From NCBI GenBank assembly GCA_000711775.1, contig ARYC01001255.1, positions 1-64,000 on the forward strand: a stretch of DNA of 64,000 bases. Direction: 5' to 3'. Shown here piece by piece: positions 36,640 through 50,300 of this stretch. Within the stretch, counting starts at the first letter, position 1, and each line of letters opens with the position of its first letter. The translations under genes were made by a program, and so were the position numbers. The notes beneath the pieces are model-generated. The model was not told the origin of the DNA. It saw only the letters and a program-made list of their open reading frames with translations, and searched no databases. The stretch is from Oxytricha trifallax. Its lineage: Eukaryota; Ciliophora; Spirotrichea; Sporadotrichida; Oxytrichidae.

Positions 36640-36785
36640 TTTAATATTGGTTGTACCTCTCTGTGGTATTCCTGAAACTGATAATTCAATTTTAATTTCC
36701 GCATTAAATAAAATTAAAGAATAACCCAAAATTAAAATTGAATTATCCTTTCCAGGGATGCTATAGAGGAGTACAACAATAATAA
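36640..36785. repeat. Palindromic element
   Basis: The core arms 36680-36698 (GATAATTCAATTTTAATTT) and 36729-36747 are exact inverted repeats around a 30-nt centre. The flanks continue as imperfect inverted repeats: TTGTACCTCT at 36651 against AGAGGAGTACAA near 36,765. Together this gives a hairpin of about 145 bp, MITE-like and non-coding. Confidence 0.65.
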
Positions 36786-36959
36786 TAATGTTCAGTTGTT
36801 TCAAATTCCTTAACGAACGAATATCTTATTGTCAAGATTTAGAAAAAGTTAAATGTCACTAATAATAATTAGTTTTCCTAAATAAAATGTATTACTACAA
36901 TAATAATAATACATTGTAAATTTTTATTTCTTATCAATCTTATAAAATTTTATTAAATA

Positions 36960-37381
36960 AATCAAAAAATAAAATTCTTGCTTTGATTGTTCATGAGTCT
37001 GGAGGAAGCAGTTGGATTGCCGTTGTTTAATGCCCAAAATTAATTCAGTAGTTTAATAAAGTTAATGATAAATTAAAATTAAAGTTTAGCCATAATTTAT
37101 AAAGGTTTATGTAGTAGATCAAAGCGTAAAATAATGTAAATACTTTGGGTATATTAAACGTTTTATTTTAAATTTTTAAACTTAAACAGTTCATTGATTC
37201 TCATTGGAATCAACTTTTTAAACACTCATCAATTTATTTTATTATAAATTGTTTAGGATATTCAATGATTTCCCTTACATTAATAATATATCATTATATT
37301 TTTTTAATTTAATTTGCTTAAGTTTGCATTTACTTTGCTTTGAATCTTTTTATAATTTACAGCTAACTATTTCTTTCTTGA
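36960..37381 (+). other. Possible coding segment, unknown
   Basis: With TAR = Gln a plus-strand frame is open from about 36,955 to TGA near 37,381 and reads NKILALIVHESGGSSWIAVV and later hydrophobic stretches (GYSMISLTLIIYHYIFLI). Only 36,975-37,040 is clearly GC-richer than background. That part also reads on the minus strand as WALNNGNPTASSRLMNNQSK, so it may instead be a small MDS of a minus-strand gene. Confidence 0.3.
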
Positions 37382-38003
37382 TATATCTCATTTATTATTA
37401 TTTTAATTATAACATATAAAGGCAATTAACATTAAAATCCCTAAATATACCTTTCTATAAAGCATCCATTCACATCGAAAATTAATAAAATTTTTAACCA
37501 CATCTTCTTTATGTGTATTGAGATTAATTAAAACTATTCTGAGTGATTATAAATTATAGATGTTATTACATTAAAATTTTTTTAATATGATTTAAAATCA
37601 ATATATTTGTAGGCATATCATTTGTTAGATTTAAGCTTAGATACTTCGGAATCTATAAGTATTTTTTTATTAAATTGTTTAATTTTGAAGTAATTAATCA
37701 GATAAATATTATATATAACTGCTTTATGGTTTTATGACCTTTTTACACTCTTACCCTCAAAAATAAACTAATAATCATAACTGAAAATTCTTAGAGTAAT
37801 ATTCCTTATATATCAATGTAAGTAAAAATATACGGACCAATCTCTAGAACAAAGTAATTTTTTTGAATAAAATGCCAAAGAGAGAGACGCAAAACTGTCT
37901 CTCTAAGTTTTCTAACCTTACTATTGAATTAAGTTTTAAGATAGGGGATGAATTATTTATTATAATTTTTCAAGCGAAAAATATATTTAACTGTCATTAA
38001 AAC

Positions 38004-38925
38004 CATATCAGTCCTGACCGAGACCCCCCTCAGCCGAGACACCCCCCGTAACAGAGACCACCCCTCACTTTATAGTAATTTTTTGATAAAGTTATTTTAA
38101 CTCATAATAAATTTATTGCCATGCCGGCAACTACCATAATAGATATTATTCAAATGATTCACTACGCCCGTCGACCTTTCAATAAAGATGCTCTCATAGG
38201 GAAATAATTATAGAACACTCCTTTTGACTTTCATTCTTTCATTAGTAATAATTTAATTTTCATTAACAGACAAAAATAACATATAAAATTTCTAATAACT
38301 TAAATCATTTCTTTCGCCTAATCTTTTATAATAAATATAATAATTTTCCCAATTATTTTTCTTTTCTTTAAATCTTTATAAATACTTCAAATATTATTTT
38401 TACTTTATTTTGTTAATTACTAATAAAATCTTTCTTAGTATAAATTAGTTAGGGAAATCAAAAATAAAATTCTATTTAGAATTACCCTAAATAAGCTAAA
38501 CAAAAAAAGATTTTATTAGTAATTAACAAAATAAAGTAAAAATAATATTTGAAGTATTTATAAAGATTTAAAGAAAAGAAAAATAATTGGGAAAATTATT
38601 ATATTAATTATAAAAGATTAGGCGAAAGAAATGATTTAAGGTATTAGAAATTTTATATAATATTTTTGTCTGTTAATGAAAATTAAATTATTACTAATGA
38701 AAGAATGAAAGTCAAAAGGAGTGTTCTATAATTATTTCCCTATGAGAGCATCTATATTGAAAAGTCGACGGACGTAGTGAATCATTTGAAATAATATCTA
38801 TTATGGTAATGACCGGCATGGCAATAAATTTATTATGAGTTGAAATAACTTTATCAAAAAATTACTATAAAGTGAGGGGGGTCTTGGTTGGGGGAGAAGG
38901 CGGGTCTTGGTCAGGACACATATCA
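38004..38925. mobile_element. 0.92-kb palindromic transposon-like element
   Basis: Two arms of about 430 bp are nearly perfect inverted repeats around a loop near 38,440-38,503. The outer ends are GTCCTGACCGAGACCCCCC on the left and the inverse of GTCCTGACCAAGACCCGCC on the right. The direct repeat CATATCA at 38004-38010 and 38919-38925 flanks the element and may be a target-site duplication. It has no coding capacity. High arm identity suggests recent insertion or arm-to-arm correction. A fold-back or MITE-type element is most likely. Confidence 0.85.
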
Positions 38926-39124
38926 TATTTCAATTGTAAACTAATGAAACTTTATACTTTAAAAATAATTTCTTACACGAATCCTATTAATATTCTAAGA
39001 ATTTTTACTCTAATTTTTACTTATAAATCAAAGTAATATGTAATTTTGGGTTTTAATTCAATAAATAATAATATATGATAAAAAAATAGGACATAAATTA
39101 ATTTATCTACTAATAATTTAAAAA

Positions 39125-41325
39125 TTTTTATTGGCACTTTGAGGTGTAGAGATGTTAGTAGTAGTTGGTGCTTGCTGTTGTGGAGGAGTTGTGGTAGGTG
39201 GATTGATCACTTGCTGTTGACCTGTAGTGCTGGTGCAATCACAAAGATTTCCCATGGAGTTAAAGTAGCTGATTGTTAATTAATTATAATCTTAATCTCA
39301 AATAATCTTAAATACTAAGATACATAGATATAAATTTATTATTAAATTATAAATTAATTGGAGTTTTCTTATATAATTTTTAATAATTAAGTTTTTAAAT
39401 TCATTTATTTGAATTTAGTAATATATAAGATTATAAAAATTTTAAAAATAAAATTAATTCAACTCTTATTAAATTTATATTTATCGTTTCCTTTAACACT
39501 TGAATCTTCCAATATCCAATATTTAGAATTATTAATATTAATTATTATTGCAGGAATATATTAATATAAAAATATTCCTTTAATAAATTATTTAATTTAA
39601 TTTATAAATATAAAAATGCCCCAATATCTTGTAACAATTTCTGAAATAAATAGCATTATAAAACAGTAAATTTATTTTTTTATTTAAGGATTTTATATCA
39701 CCAAATTAGTATGAAAAAATAATTATACTATTAAGCGGAATTAAATGGATAAAAATAATTTATATCCTGATATCACTTATAAAATGATAGTATACTTATT
39801 CAGTTTTGTGATATTCTTCTGAATATACTTAATTTAAATTATATATTGATATGGTTTCAAAATAAATTTAATTATATTATTAAAATCTATTAATTTGAAT
39901 TCTTTTGTTTATCCAAATGACATAATTAAACATTATTTTAAAATTAAATTTAAATTATTAGTTATATTTTGTCATTGAAATTTTGAGCATCATATTTACT
40001 AACTATTTTTATTTAATTAATTGAATTTTAAATTTTAACTTATAAATTATCACTAAAAATATTTATTAATCTTATATTTTAAGTTTGAAAATTACTTCTT
40101 TGTATTTTCCAATTTTGAATAAGTATATTAAATTGCATAAGATTATCTTATAATAATATGTTTCCGATTTATAATAAAATTTTTAATTTAATTTTAATAT
40201 AAAATACATTAATATCAGGAATAAATATTCATATGTAATTTTGATTAAATCTTTTTAAAACTTTCATGATCAATCATTCTTAATTTATATAAAAATTTAT
40301 CATGAAAATAACTAGAAGAATTTTAATGCTTAAATTTGATAACCCACAAAATAGAAAAAAAATTAAAATCGAAACAGTAAAATATTTTATACTTTCACAA
40401 AATTATAAAAGTTAATTTATAAAATTTATTTATTTTTGAATCTTACATGTCAAATTTTATAAATGCTTAAATTTATGACTTTAAAGCAAACATTTTACAT
40501 TAATATATATTTTTAATAAAATATTTATTGTTTAAATAGAAAGTATAATTTCTTTTTTATTTTTTTACAATTGAGATAAAATGTATGAAAATGAAGCAAA
40601 ATGAATATATAGAAAAAGAATGTAAGACTAGTTTAAATTTATTAATAATTAAAATATAAGTTGCTATAATATATTAAATATTTTTATAAGACACTTATGC
40701 AAATGAACTCGGAGTTATGATTAAGTTTTAGTTAAGTTATTATCAATGAATTTTATAAGAACTAGGCAAAAAAATAATAATAAATTTATTATTACTCTTT
40801 AAACACAAAGAAAACTTATTCTATATTACTTTAATAAAACAAGCTAACTAACTAAATAGGTAAATTATGCTAGATTTTTTAATATAAAAATAAATACTTA
40901 ATAATTTATTGAAAGTATTCTATAAATTAAAATTATTTGTATAAATACTCAATATAAAAAATATTATTGCAGATACTAATTTATTGATTTATTTTCAATT
41001 AATACGATTTAAGATGAATTAATACATTCAAGAAAAAGTAGCTTTATGCATTATGCATATTTTTTAAAGGAAAATAAATAAATAAAAATCATTCAAAACA
41101 ATTCAGAATCAAAGGATCTGTTTTAATTAGCCCATATATTTAAATTTACAGCTTTAACAGCAAGCAATTATAAATGTCATTATATAATTTCCAAATTTTT
41201 TATTTAATCAATAATTTATATTATGCTTAAGAACACTTAATAAGGAATCTCAATCTTTTGTGTGAATGAGAATTCTTAAAGAAATTGCTCATAGCCTTGG
41301 AGAAGCAGTAACAATTTTAAATAAA
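39125..41325 (-). other. MDS group: C-terminal end of the macroglobulin-like gene
   Basis: The island at 39,125-39,265 reads ISYFNSMGNLCDC then a Pro/Thr/Gln-rich tail (VINPPTTTPPQQQAPTTT), the likely last coding segment. The island at 41,225-41,325 reads EFSFTQKIEIPYQVFL, which suits the last beta-strands of the family's C-terminal domain. Between them lie 1.9 kb of AT-rich DNA with no readable frame. Confidence 0.55.
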
Positions 41326-44300
41326 ATTAAGTATTTCTAATTTTAAAAGATAGAGAAATTTTAAAATTATTATAGGAGTACATTCGAATTGGAAAATAAA
41401 TTAATATTAACATTGATTTATAATTAATTTCTTTAAATTATGATTTAGGAAAATGTTTCCAGACTCTTCCATTATTGAACCCTTTTTATTGCGCATTATA
41501 AATTAGATTGTTGTACTTTTTTGCTATATTGGATTTATCTTTTCTTTCAGGCTAGAGTTACCCATTTTACTGTCTTTGGGAGTTAGCTCAGAATCAAAAT
41601 AATCTGATTTTTTGGACGATCCTAAAATTTCTCCAATAGCAAAATCTTGCTAAAATTGCTGGATCTACCCTATTTTTTTATAGTTTTTACTTATTAATCA
41701 CTTTTGATTTGATAACTATCACTATTATAATATTTAATTAATATATTTTAATTTATTGTCCAATTCGATTCTATTCCTTTTATACTACTATACAATTGTT
41801 GAGCGGAAGGAATTTACGTAGTAAGCAGAGAATTTTGTATTAAATATTTATTATTTTAATTTTAAAATTATAGAATCAATAATAAAATTTATATTTGAAT
41901 TTTCTGTTAACGCAAGAACCAATTGACACTTTAAATAATAAAAAATACTTGTTTATAATAATAGTGGTACAATGAATATATTCGAATATTTCAATGTTTG
42001 TTTATAATTTTAAATATATCATACCCAAATTATGATTATTAAAGAAGGAGCTTTTACCGTCTAAGATGTGGCCTTTCTCTTTCATTCATGTTAGAAAGCA
42101 CTTAAGTTTGTTGAGGAAAATAATTAATCAATTTTCTTATGATAGAGTTTTGTGTGTCATTTTTCAAAGACTTCCTCTGTTTTATTTTAATATTTTAATA
42201 GAAAAATATTTAACTAAATATTTGATGGTAATATGTTTTATTCATGAAAAAATCTTAATGCATTACGAGCATTGTGAATCATGAATGAGTAATATTTCAT
42301 TTTTAATGTATGCTATATAAAAAATTAATGGGAACTTGTTAGGTTTTTGCAATTATTATACTTTTTCTGTAAATTTCTGATAATTATTGATAAAAATGAA
42401 ATATTAAGATGAATTGAATTTTTAGGCGTGAAGGTGAATTATAAAAGATGAGGTTTTAATTTAATCTTTTAATTAGTGGTATTAACGCTTAATGTGACAT
42501 AGGATTCTCTTCAAAGAAAATGTATCATTGCGAAATCTGATTTTATTATTAAAAAATAGAAAACTTTAATTGATAATGACCACATTATTAATTTGAGTTT
42601 AATAAGAATTTTATCGATTTATTTGATAAAGTTGACTCATTAATGTTTTATAAGAGGATTTATAATATTTTTTTGTGACGAGAAAGAATTTTATTGATTA
42701 TCCTGCATGAATCATAAATTCACAATCTTATAGTTTTTGTTAGAAAAGGAGAGTTGAATTTAAAATTGTTTAGATTAGCAAGTTTTTTCTCTTCATTTTA
42801 GCATATTTGTGTTCATATTATATTTAATAACTGTATTGGCTTACATTTCGCAGATAGGCTAATATAATTATAGACTATTTTTAAAAAATGTATATTTAAT
42901 TTTTAACCATAGAGAAGGATCTTGTATAGAAATCAAAATGATTAAACTTATGCTTTTTTTATATAATAATTATGAGTTTATAAAGATATTATTTTTTTGT
43001 AGAATTATAGAACTAAAACAGTGAAATTTATTGATGATAAGTCACAAAATATTTAGCTTCTATTTATGTATATTAAATTCGAAGCTTTTCGTATTTTGCT
43101 TTTTAAAACAATTCTCCACACTCTAAGACCCTTTTGGTAAGACACTTTAAGATATTTATATACTTCAGGAAAAGAGAGGTGAGTTTATAATACTGACTTA
43201 GTATTTCTTCTATTTGTATTTTACAGTTATATTTCATTTAATTAAGTAATATTGTTGGAATCATTCGAATTTCGGATTATTGAACTAAATTTAATAAATA
43301 ATTAAATGTATTAGAGGTTGTTATCATTGCTGATAAACTCAGATAATACGATAATATTTATTTATAAAATTATAATAAATTTCACACAACGCGCAGTACT
43401 ATTTATTATCAAGGCTAAAAGATTAATAGAATTTAATTTTAAATGACTTATTTAATCGATTTTTATGCCGATACTAATACGATTATTAGTTCTCAAAAGA
43501 TATTTAAATAATATAAATGATTATTACAGTATATTGAATTTCTGTTTTTAACAAGCATAATAACTTCTAAATTTGACAAATCCCATCTAATTTGATAACC
43601 TTATTATTTATTTTAATTTTTCCAGCATTTTAAATTTATTCAAACAATACTTGTTTGAATTAAAAACCTAAAACTATTAAATTATATAAATTTAAATATT
43701 AACTTTAGTTAAATACTATATAATATTATGAATATTGATAATTAATAAAAAATATTAAAACTGAATAATATTGAGCTTTAAATATAAGTGGGATCTTCAC
43801 ATTCTATCCTGCATTAAGTCCTCTCAACTCAATGAGATACAAATTTTATAAAAAGTATGAATATATACATTTAAAAAAATTAAAAAGATTAATTTTCTTT
43901 TTCATGTTGAAATTTTTACAATTCTTAAAATCATAAAATTTGATTTATACTCGTGGGAATCTGGGTATGATTCGAAACTTTGGATAAGTTCTAATAATAA
44001 TATATAAAATATAAAGTGAGCCTGGTCCAGTGTACTTTGCAAGTTGAGTGGCATCGAATGAAAGGCATGAAGGTGGTCTGACAACGAGATGGGTAAGGCC
44101 TTAATTTCTAACTCTGTTGGGGTTAAGAAGAGTCACGTTGAAGATTAATTTTTAATTAAATATTTTAAGAAATACTTATATATATTTAAGACGAATGTTG
44201 AACCACTCTTTGCTCTGCCGAGAGAGCTGGAGGAATTCAATTAAACATAAGTACTTTTATTATTTTACTGTTTTACATTACATGCTATACTTTTTTTAAA

Positions 44301-47300
44301 ATTTGATCAATATTAAATTTATTATGAAAATTTAGTAAAAAAAACTTTGTATTTTTAATTTTTTTAAGTTTAACTTAGTTAGGAATAAAAATATTATTTT
44401 TACTTTATGAAAAATAGGTCAAAAATAGAAAAAATCATAGTTTATTTATTATTAATTGAGGTTTGTCACAGTCAAACTTAGATCTGCGAGTGATGCAGTT
44501 AAGCCAACGTAGCTATCATCAATGAATTAAAACTAACCTCATATTTTGTAACCAAATATATCTTTAATAATAATGTTACACTTATTTTTATTAAAAAAAT
44601 AATGAATTGTACGATTGATTAATAACCGAAAACAATGTCCATATCTTCATCATAAGCGGTGTCCTTCAATACAGCTAAAGTGAACTTTTTAGTAACTCCT
44701 GCTTCATACATCATGCTTAAAATTTTAATTATTAGTACAGTTAACTTTTAAAATCAATATAGAAAATTTACATTTTTATATGGATAGATATAAAATTATC
44801 TTTCACTTTATGAATATAAACTTTTTTTTTAATTTTTTTATTTTAATGCTTGGTCCAATGGGGAAGGATAGCACGCTCATATCTCCTTGATAGGCAAGAG
44901 TGCTGAGCACAGTGCCGTTGAATGAGAGTGAGATTTGGCATCTTGAGTTAAGGTAAAGACTTTATTATTTACTATTATTTTTATAATGCTCTAATTAATT
45001 ATTAATATAATAAATAAGAGTGTTGGTCACATCGAATCCCATAGCAAGCATTTACATATTATTAAATGAATTTATAGGTATAATTTGAGATTAAAATTTG
45101 AATTAATATTGTGACTTTTATAAAGATGGACTTTAAATAAATTTATATACCTATTAATCATATTAATATTACTAAAAACTATTTATAATTGAGAAGTAAG
45201 TTGCAGATCTTGAACCATATCCACTGACTGTTCCTCTGTTTTTAATTTAGCCAATAATTGCTCTATATGTTGGCAATATTATCCTTAATTAATTAATTTA
45301 AATTACCTTAATAATATTAAATTTAATGTATATAATAAGTCTGTGTTAATCTGAGCAGCAAAGTACATAGCATTATTTTTTTATAATTACATTAAATTAA
45401 AAATAACATTATAAATATAAAAGAAATTTGACTTCTGAGCTTTATTATAAAATTTCTGTAAATTAATTTTTATAAAGTGATCTATTTATTTTTTAGTAAG
45501 ATTTTCCCTACTTGTTTTTACTTCTTCTTATCCATAGCAGATGAAATGTAATAAGACTATTTAATTTTAGCATCATTACAATAGAATGCTTTTCATATTC
45601 AATTAAATTAGCTTGCATTTTATGATTGATTTTTTGAGGCAGAAAAATTTACAAGTTAACATTACCATTTTTTTAAAGCAGTAGTATAGCTAAAATCCAA
45701 TATTATAAATAGCAGCTTAGTCGCATCTTCACAATAAGCATAGTGTGCAAATTCATAAACTCAGCATAAATTAATTTTTTTTTCTATTGAAATGCTCATT
45801 TGAGGATATTCTGAAAGTACATAATAATTAAAGAGATTTAATGCATGAATTTTAACTTCATATATGGCATGTTTGCATGAACTACATTTTCTAAAGATCG
45901 GTTGGCAAGTTCCATGAAGGAGGTTTAATGAAGGTTATAAAATAATAAAAGAGGAAGTATTGCTTAACACTATCTGGCTAGCTCAATCTACAGTATTATT
46001 TTCTCAACAGTTTAAAATTAAAATACAAATTGATTTATAACAATCTAATTAAAATCAGATCTCAATCATTATTTTTTATAAAAGTTTTATTAAAACGATG
46101 AAGTATAATTTAACAAAAAAGAATTTAATAATTTGAGATATTTTTATGAGAAGTGACAATTTAAGAAAAAAATTAATAATGATTAATTGATAATAAATAA
46201 TATTATTATATGAATTTTTATTTAAAAAATGTTCATTTCTTAATTAATTAAAATAAAATATTTAAAGTAATTTAATTTATATTTAATAATTAAATATTTA
46301 TATAGCAATTGCAGCTATATATAATTTAATTAGTATATTTTGTTGCTAAGCCGTGAAGCTCATTCAATTTAAAAAGATATTGAAAATATATAAATATCTT
46401 TAAAATTCTCTCTTGCAACTTTCACTGAATTGAATGGAGTATAGACGAAGTTTGAGATGAGGGCTGGAATTTAATGAATTAAAAAATTTAATATATTTTA
46501 TATTTTTTGAATTGATACTCTGCCATTTGAAATAGAAACCTAAAATAGTTTATATATTTTTAATTAAAATTGAATATATAGAGATAGAATTATTGTAAAA
46601 TATCTCTAATTTTAATTTAATCAGAAAAGGTTAATTAGAATTCAATTATCTTAATTATAATTATCTTATTTTAATATTCCTTAAATATTAATTTATCCAA
46701 ACAAATATTTTATCGTTTATGACTATTAAATGTGGCTAAACCCAATTAATCAATTGAATACAAATATAAGTGTAAAGAAAAACAATATAAAATAATAATT
46801 TAATCTTATAAAGTTTTATATTTATAAAATTTTAAACAATGCATTTTATTTGCTTTAATCTATTAGTGTATATAAATATAATCATTTTTTATTCAATTAT
46901 TTACAAATTCATTTTAGTTTTTATTTTTCACTAATTCTTGAATTTTACAATAGAAATTGGTTTTAAGAAGTCTTTTAAATATATATTTAACAAATATAAT
47001 TATTTATTTTAATATTGAATAAATGAATTAAAATTAAAATAATGATTAATAGAATTTTTTTAATTATTTATATCTTGAGGCAATTGTTGTGATTTAACTC
47101 TCGTAGTAAAAAAATATTACCAAAATTATTCATAAAATATTTAAGCATAAATAAATTGTAGTCAACATCTGAAACACTCAAAGCAATAATTGAAAGTGAT
47201 AGGAAGATTGGGTCACTTGTCAATTTATATAAATAAATCAAATATTTTAAAAAAATTACATTAAACTGATACTTTCATTTAAATACTATTTGGTATCAAT

Positions 47301-50300
47301 TTTATTGATAAAATTCAAAAGATTAGAAGTTTATTGATATAAAAGTGTATCTATTGAGCATTAATAATTATGATTAACCCCGATTAAGATTTGTTTTAAT
47401 CTTGATGAGTAATAACTTTTACATTAGCTCATTTATGATACTAAATTATGATATATTTGAACATTCATATGTTTAGTTTTAGATTTATTAAGTTTTAAAC
47501 CTATTTATACAAATAAGAGTGATTTGATTATACTAACTCTGATTATAATAGAATTGTATTACTATATTTTTTGTCATAATTTTAAGTAATTTTTATCAAT
47601 AATAAAATATATAAATTATAAAGTTAAATATTAATTATTTTTTAGTAAATCTATATTGAATGGGGTCTGAGTAAAAAGAAAATTAATTATTTTAATAAAA
47701 TATGCACATAGCTCATAAAAATTTTATTAAAATATAGAATTTATTATACGTCCGAGATAACCACCATCGTAGAAAGTATTGAAAAACATATTTTATCTAT
47801 ATATTATTAAAATTATATTTCATTGATTAATTTCCATTTTTATAATAATAAGATTATCTAGAACAGCTGAATTTCAATATATCTTTAAATATATTTAGAT
47901 TAAATTAATATCTAGATAAATAAGGGAACTTTTCTTAATTTTTTTATATGTCATTTAAATATCATCAACAATTTAAATAAAATTAATTATAAATACAATA
48001 AAAGGGCATTATAAATATTTATTTTAAAAAGCGAAAAAAAAAGATTACAACTCTGTCTTTATTTTATCTATTCATTAAAATAGTGTCTAAATGATAATAA
48101 GAATCTTATTCATTTTATCTACTCTATTAAGAATATAAATTGTTCGACATAAAATAAAAGTAATCTATTTTTAAAAAATTATAAGTATGATTAACAAATC
48201 CTATTGTGTGAAAGTAATAAAGTTTAATTAAGATACCATTTCATGTATATTTATACCGAATATAACATCAAACTTCCAAAGTAGAATACTGTTTTTTTAC
48301 CAAAATAAATTTAACTAAGATTTATTATATAAAAGAAAAATAAAAGCTTAAAGTTCAGTGTTTACTGATACTTCGTTCTTTTCTAGTCCAACGAGGTTTG
48401 AGTAAATGTAGAGATCAGTAATGTTCTATGGAACAGCTGAAAGTACATATTTATTTTTGTTTATATAAAAATAATTACATCGACATCATCTGATGTTTAA
48501 GCGAAACTTCCATCTACTAATCTGCCCATTAACTTAAAATGAAAATAAAATAACTATTAATTTTTAACCACACCAAGTTTTAATATATAAATCACAATTT
48601 CAATTAAATACAATAAATTCACACATATTTTTAATTAAAAATGATAAATGAGTTCTTTTGGAAAGCTCCACTCTTATCTGTAATGCTATATTCTACGTAA
48701 TTAAAACTTAAATATACTCTTTAACTAAGTTTAGAGTACTATAATTATTTTTAATTAAAATAGAAAAAGTTAAAATATAAGTTAAAAATATTTTCAAATA
48801 TTATTAGTTTTAAATAAATTAATGAGCAAGAAAATAGAAATTATCAGAAAAAATCACTATAATCTTTACTCCTTTTAAATTTAAATTGCTAAACTAGAAA
48901 TTATTAAATTAATGGAAATTATTTAGTCACTAATTATATATTGTTTAATTAGTCCATATTAATGGTGATATAGTTTTAATTAGAAGCTTCTCTAAGAGTC
49001 TTTAGTACAAGTGAGGTCAATGTCATTGAGCCTTCGGATTTATATAAATTTATGCATGATTTTATAATAGTTTTCATTTTTTAAAAGTTATATATTTTTA
49101 TATAAATATAACTAATTCACAAATTATTGAAATATTGCAATAATTTAAGTGTATATTTTAAAACCCCATAGATCAATTAAGAAACGAGGATTGGAGTTAA
49201 GAAGAATTAGATTAAGAATTATTTATAATTGCCTAATAAATAATTAGGCTAAAATCAAATTTAAACACCTGATTGGTTTATTTTATAAGGACAATTCATC
49301 GAGCCAATAATTTTAACAATTATACCAAACATTTTAATTATAAACCAATAATAATTATCTCTTAATTTAATTGTTTGTAACCGAAATTCTCATGTCTTAA
49401 TTGATCTATGGGGTTTTATTGATAAGTTAATTAATTTCTTTAGAATTATTTTTTTTTCTTTTTCTCTAAAATAATAAAATATTAATTTTAACAATTTAAC
49501 TAAAATCTTGGGGGGAAAGTTTCCTGCACTTATTTCATATGTAAAATTTCATAAATTTAACAATAAAATTTTTTACAACCCATAATTTAAAAATATTTTT
49601 ATATCATATAAGAACTTCATGAAAATATAGTGTTATACATTATCTAATATTATATACCATTGAAAGAATTAATTAGAATTTTAACAACAATGTGTACTAG
49701 TACAGACAAAATATTATGGTTGAGATACAGAAGTCTACTAATATCAGATGGAATATATATAGTGGATAAATTTCATCCTTGCTTGGATAGTGATTAGATT
49801 CCATGTTAATAAACATATTGATTAATTGAAGAATAGATTGAGTAAAAAATATATTATATAAAAAATTAATATACTAAATAAATTTGGTTGATAAGGAAAT
49901 GTGATAAAAATCAAATTCTAAAAATGAAAAAAAATTTAGTGCAGGAAACTATCCTAAAAAAATTTTTTATTATAAACCGGTGCAGGAAACTTTCCCCCGC
50001 CCAAAATCTTTTAAGCATTAACATAAAAAATAAAAAAAGCTCAATTTATATTCATTAAATCTCTGAAATTATTAGAAATCAACTAAACATAATAGAGCAT
50101 CTCTTTAAACCAGGATTTTATAAAACAGCTATTTTGCTATCAATGACAGGAGTTTGTATAAGTTAAGTTCTCGTTGTTGAAAGCAAGAATTTTAGGTATC
50201 AAATGCGAATAGTCCCTGATGATCCTACAAAGAACAAACAAAAATGAGATGATAAAAATAAATAAATGGAAAAGAATTAAGACAAAAAAAGCACCGAAAA

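Noticed and set aside
43902-44084. Minus-strand frame of 60 codons.
   Set aside because: It overlaps the clear macroglobulin C-terminal island in another frame and runs on into AT-rich spacer.
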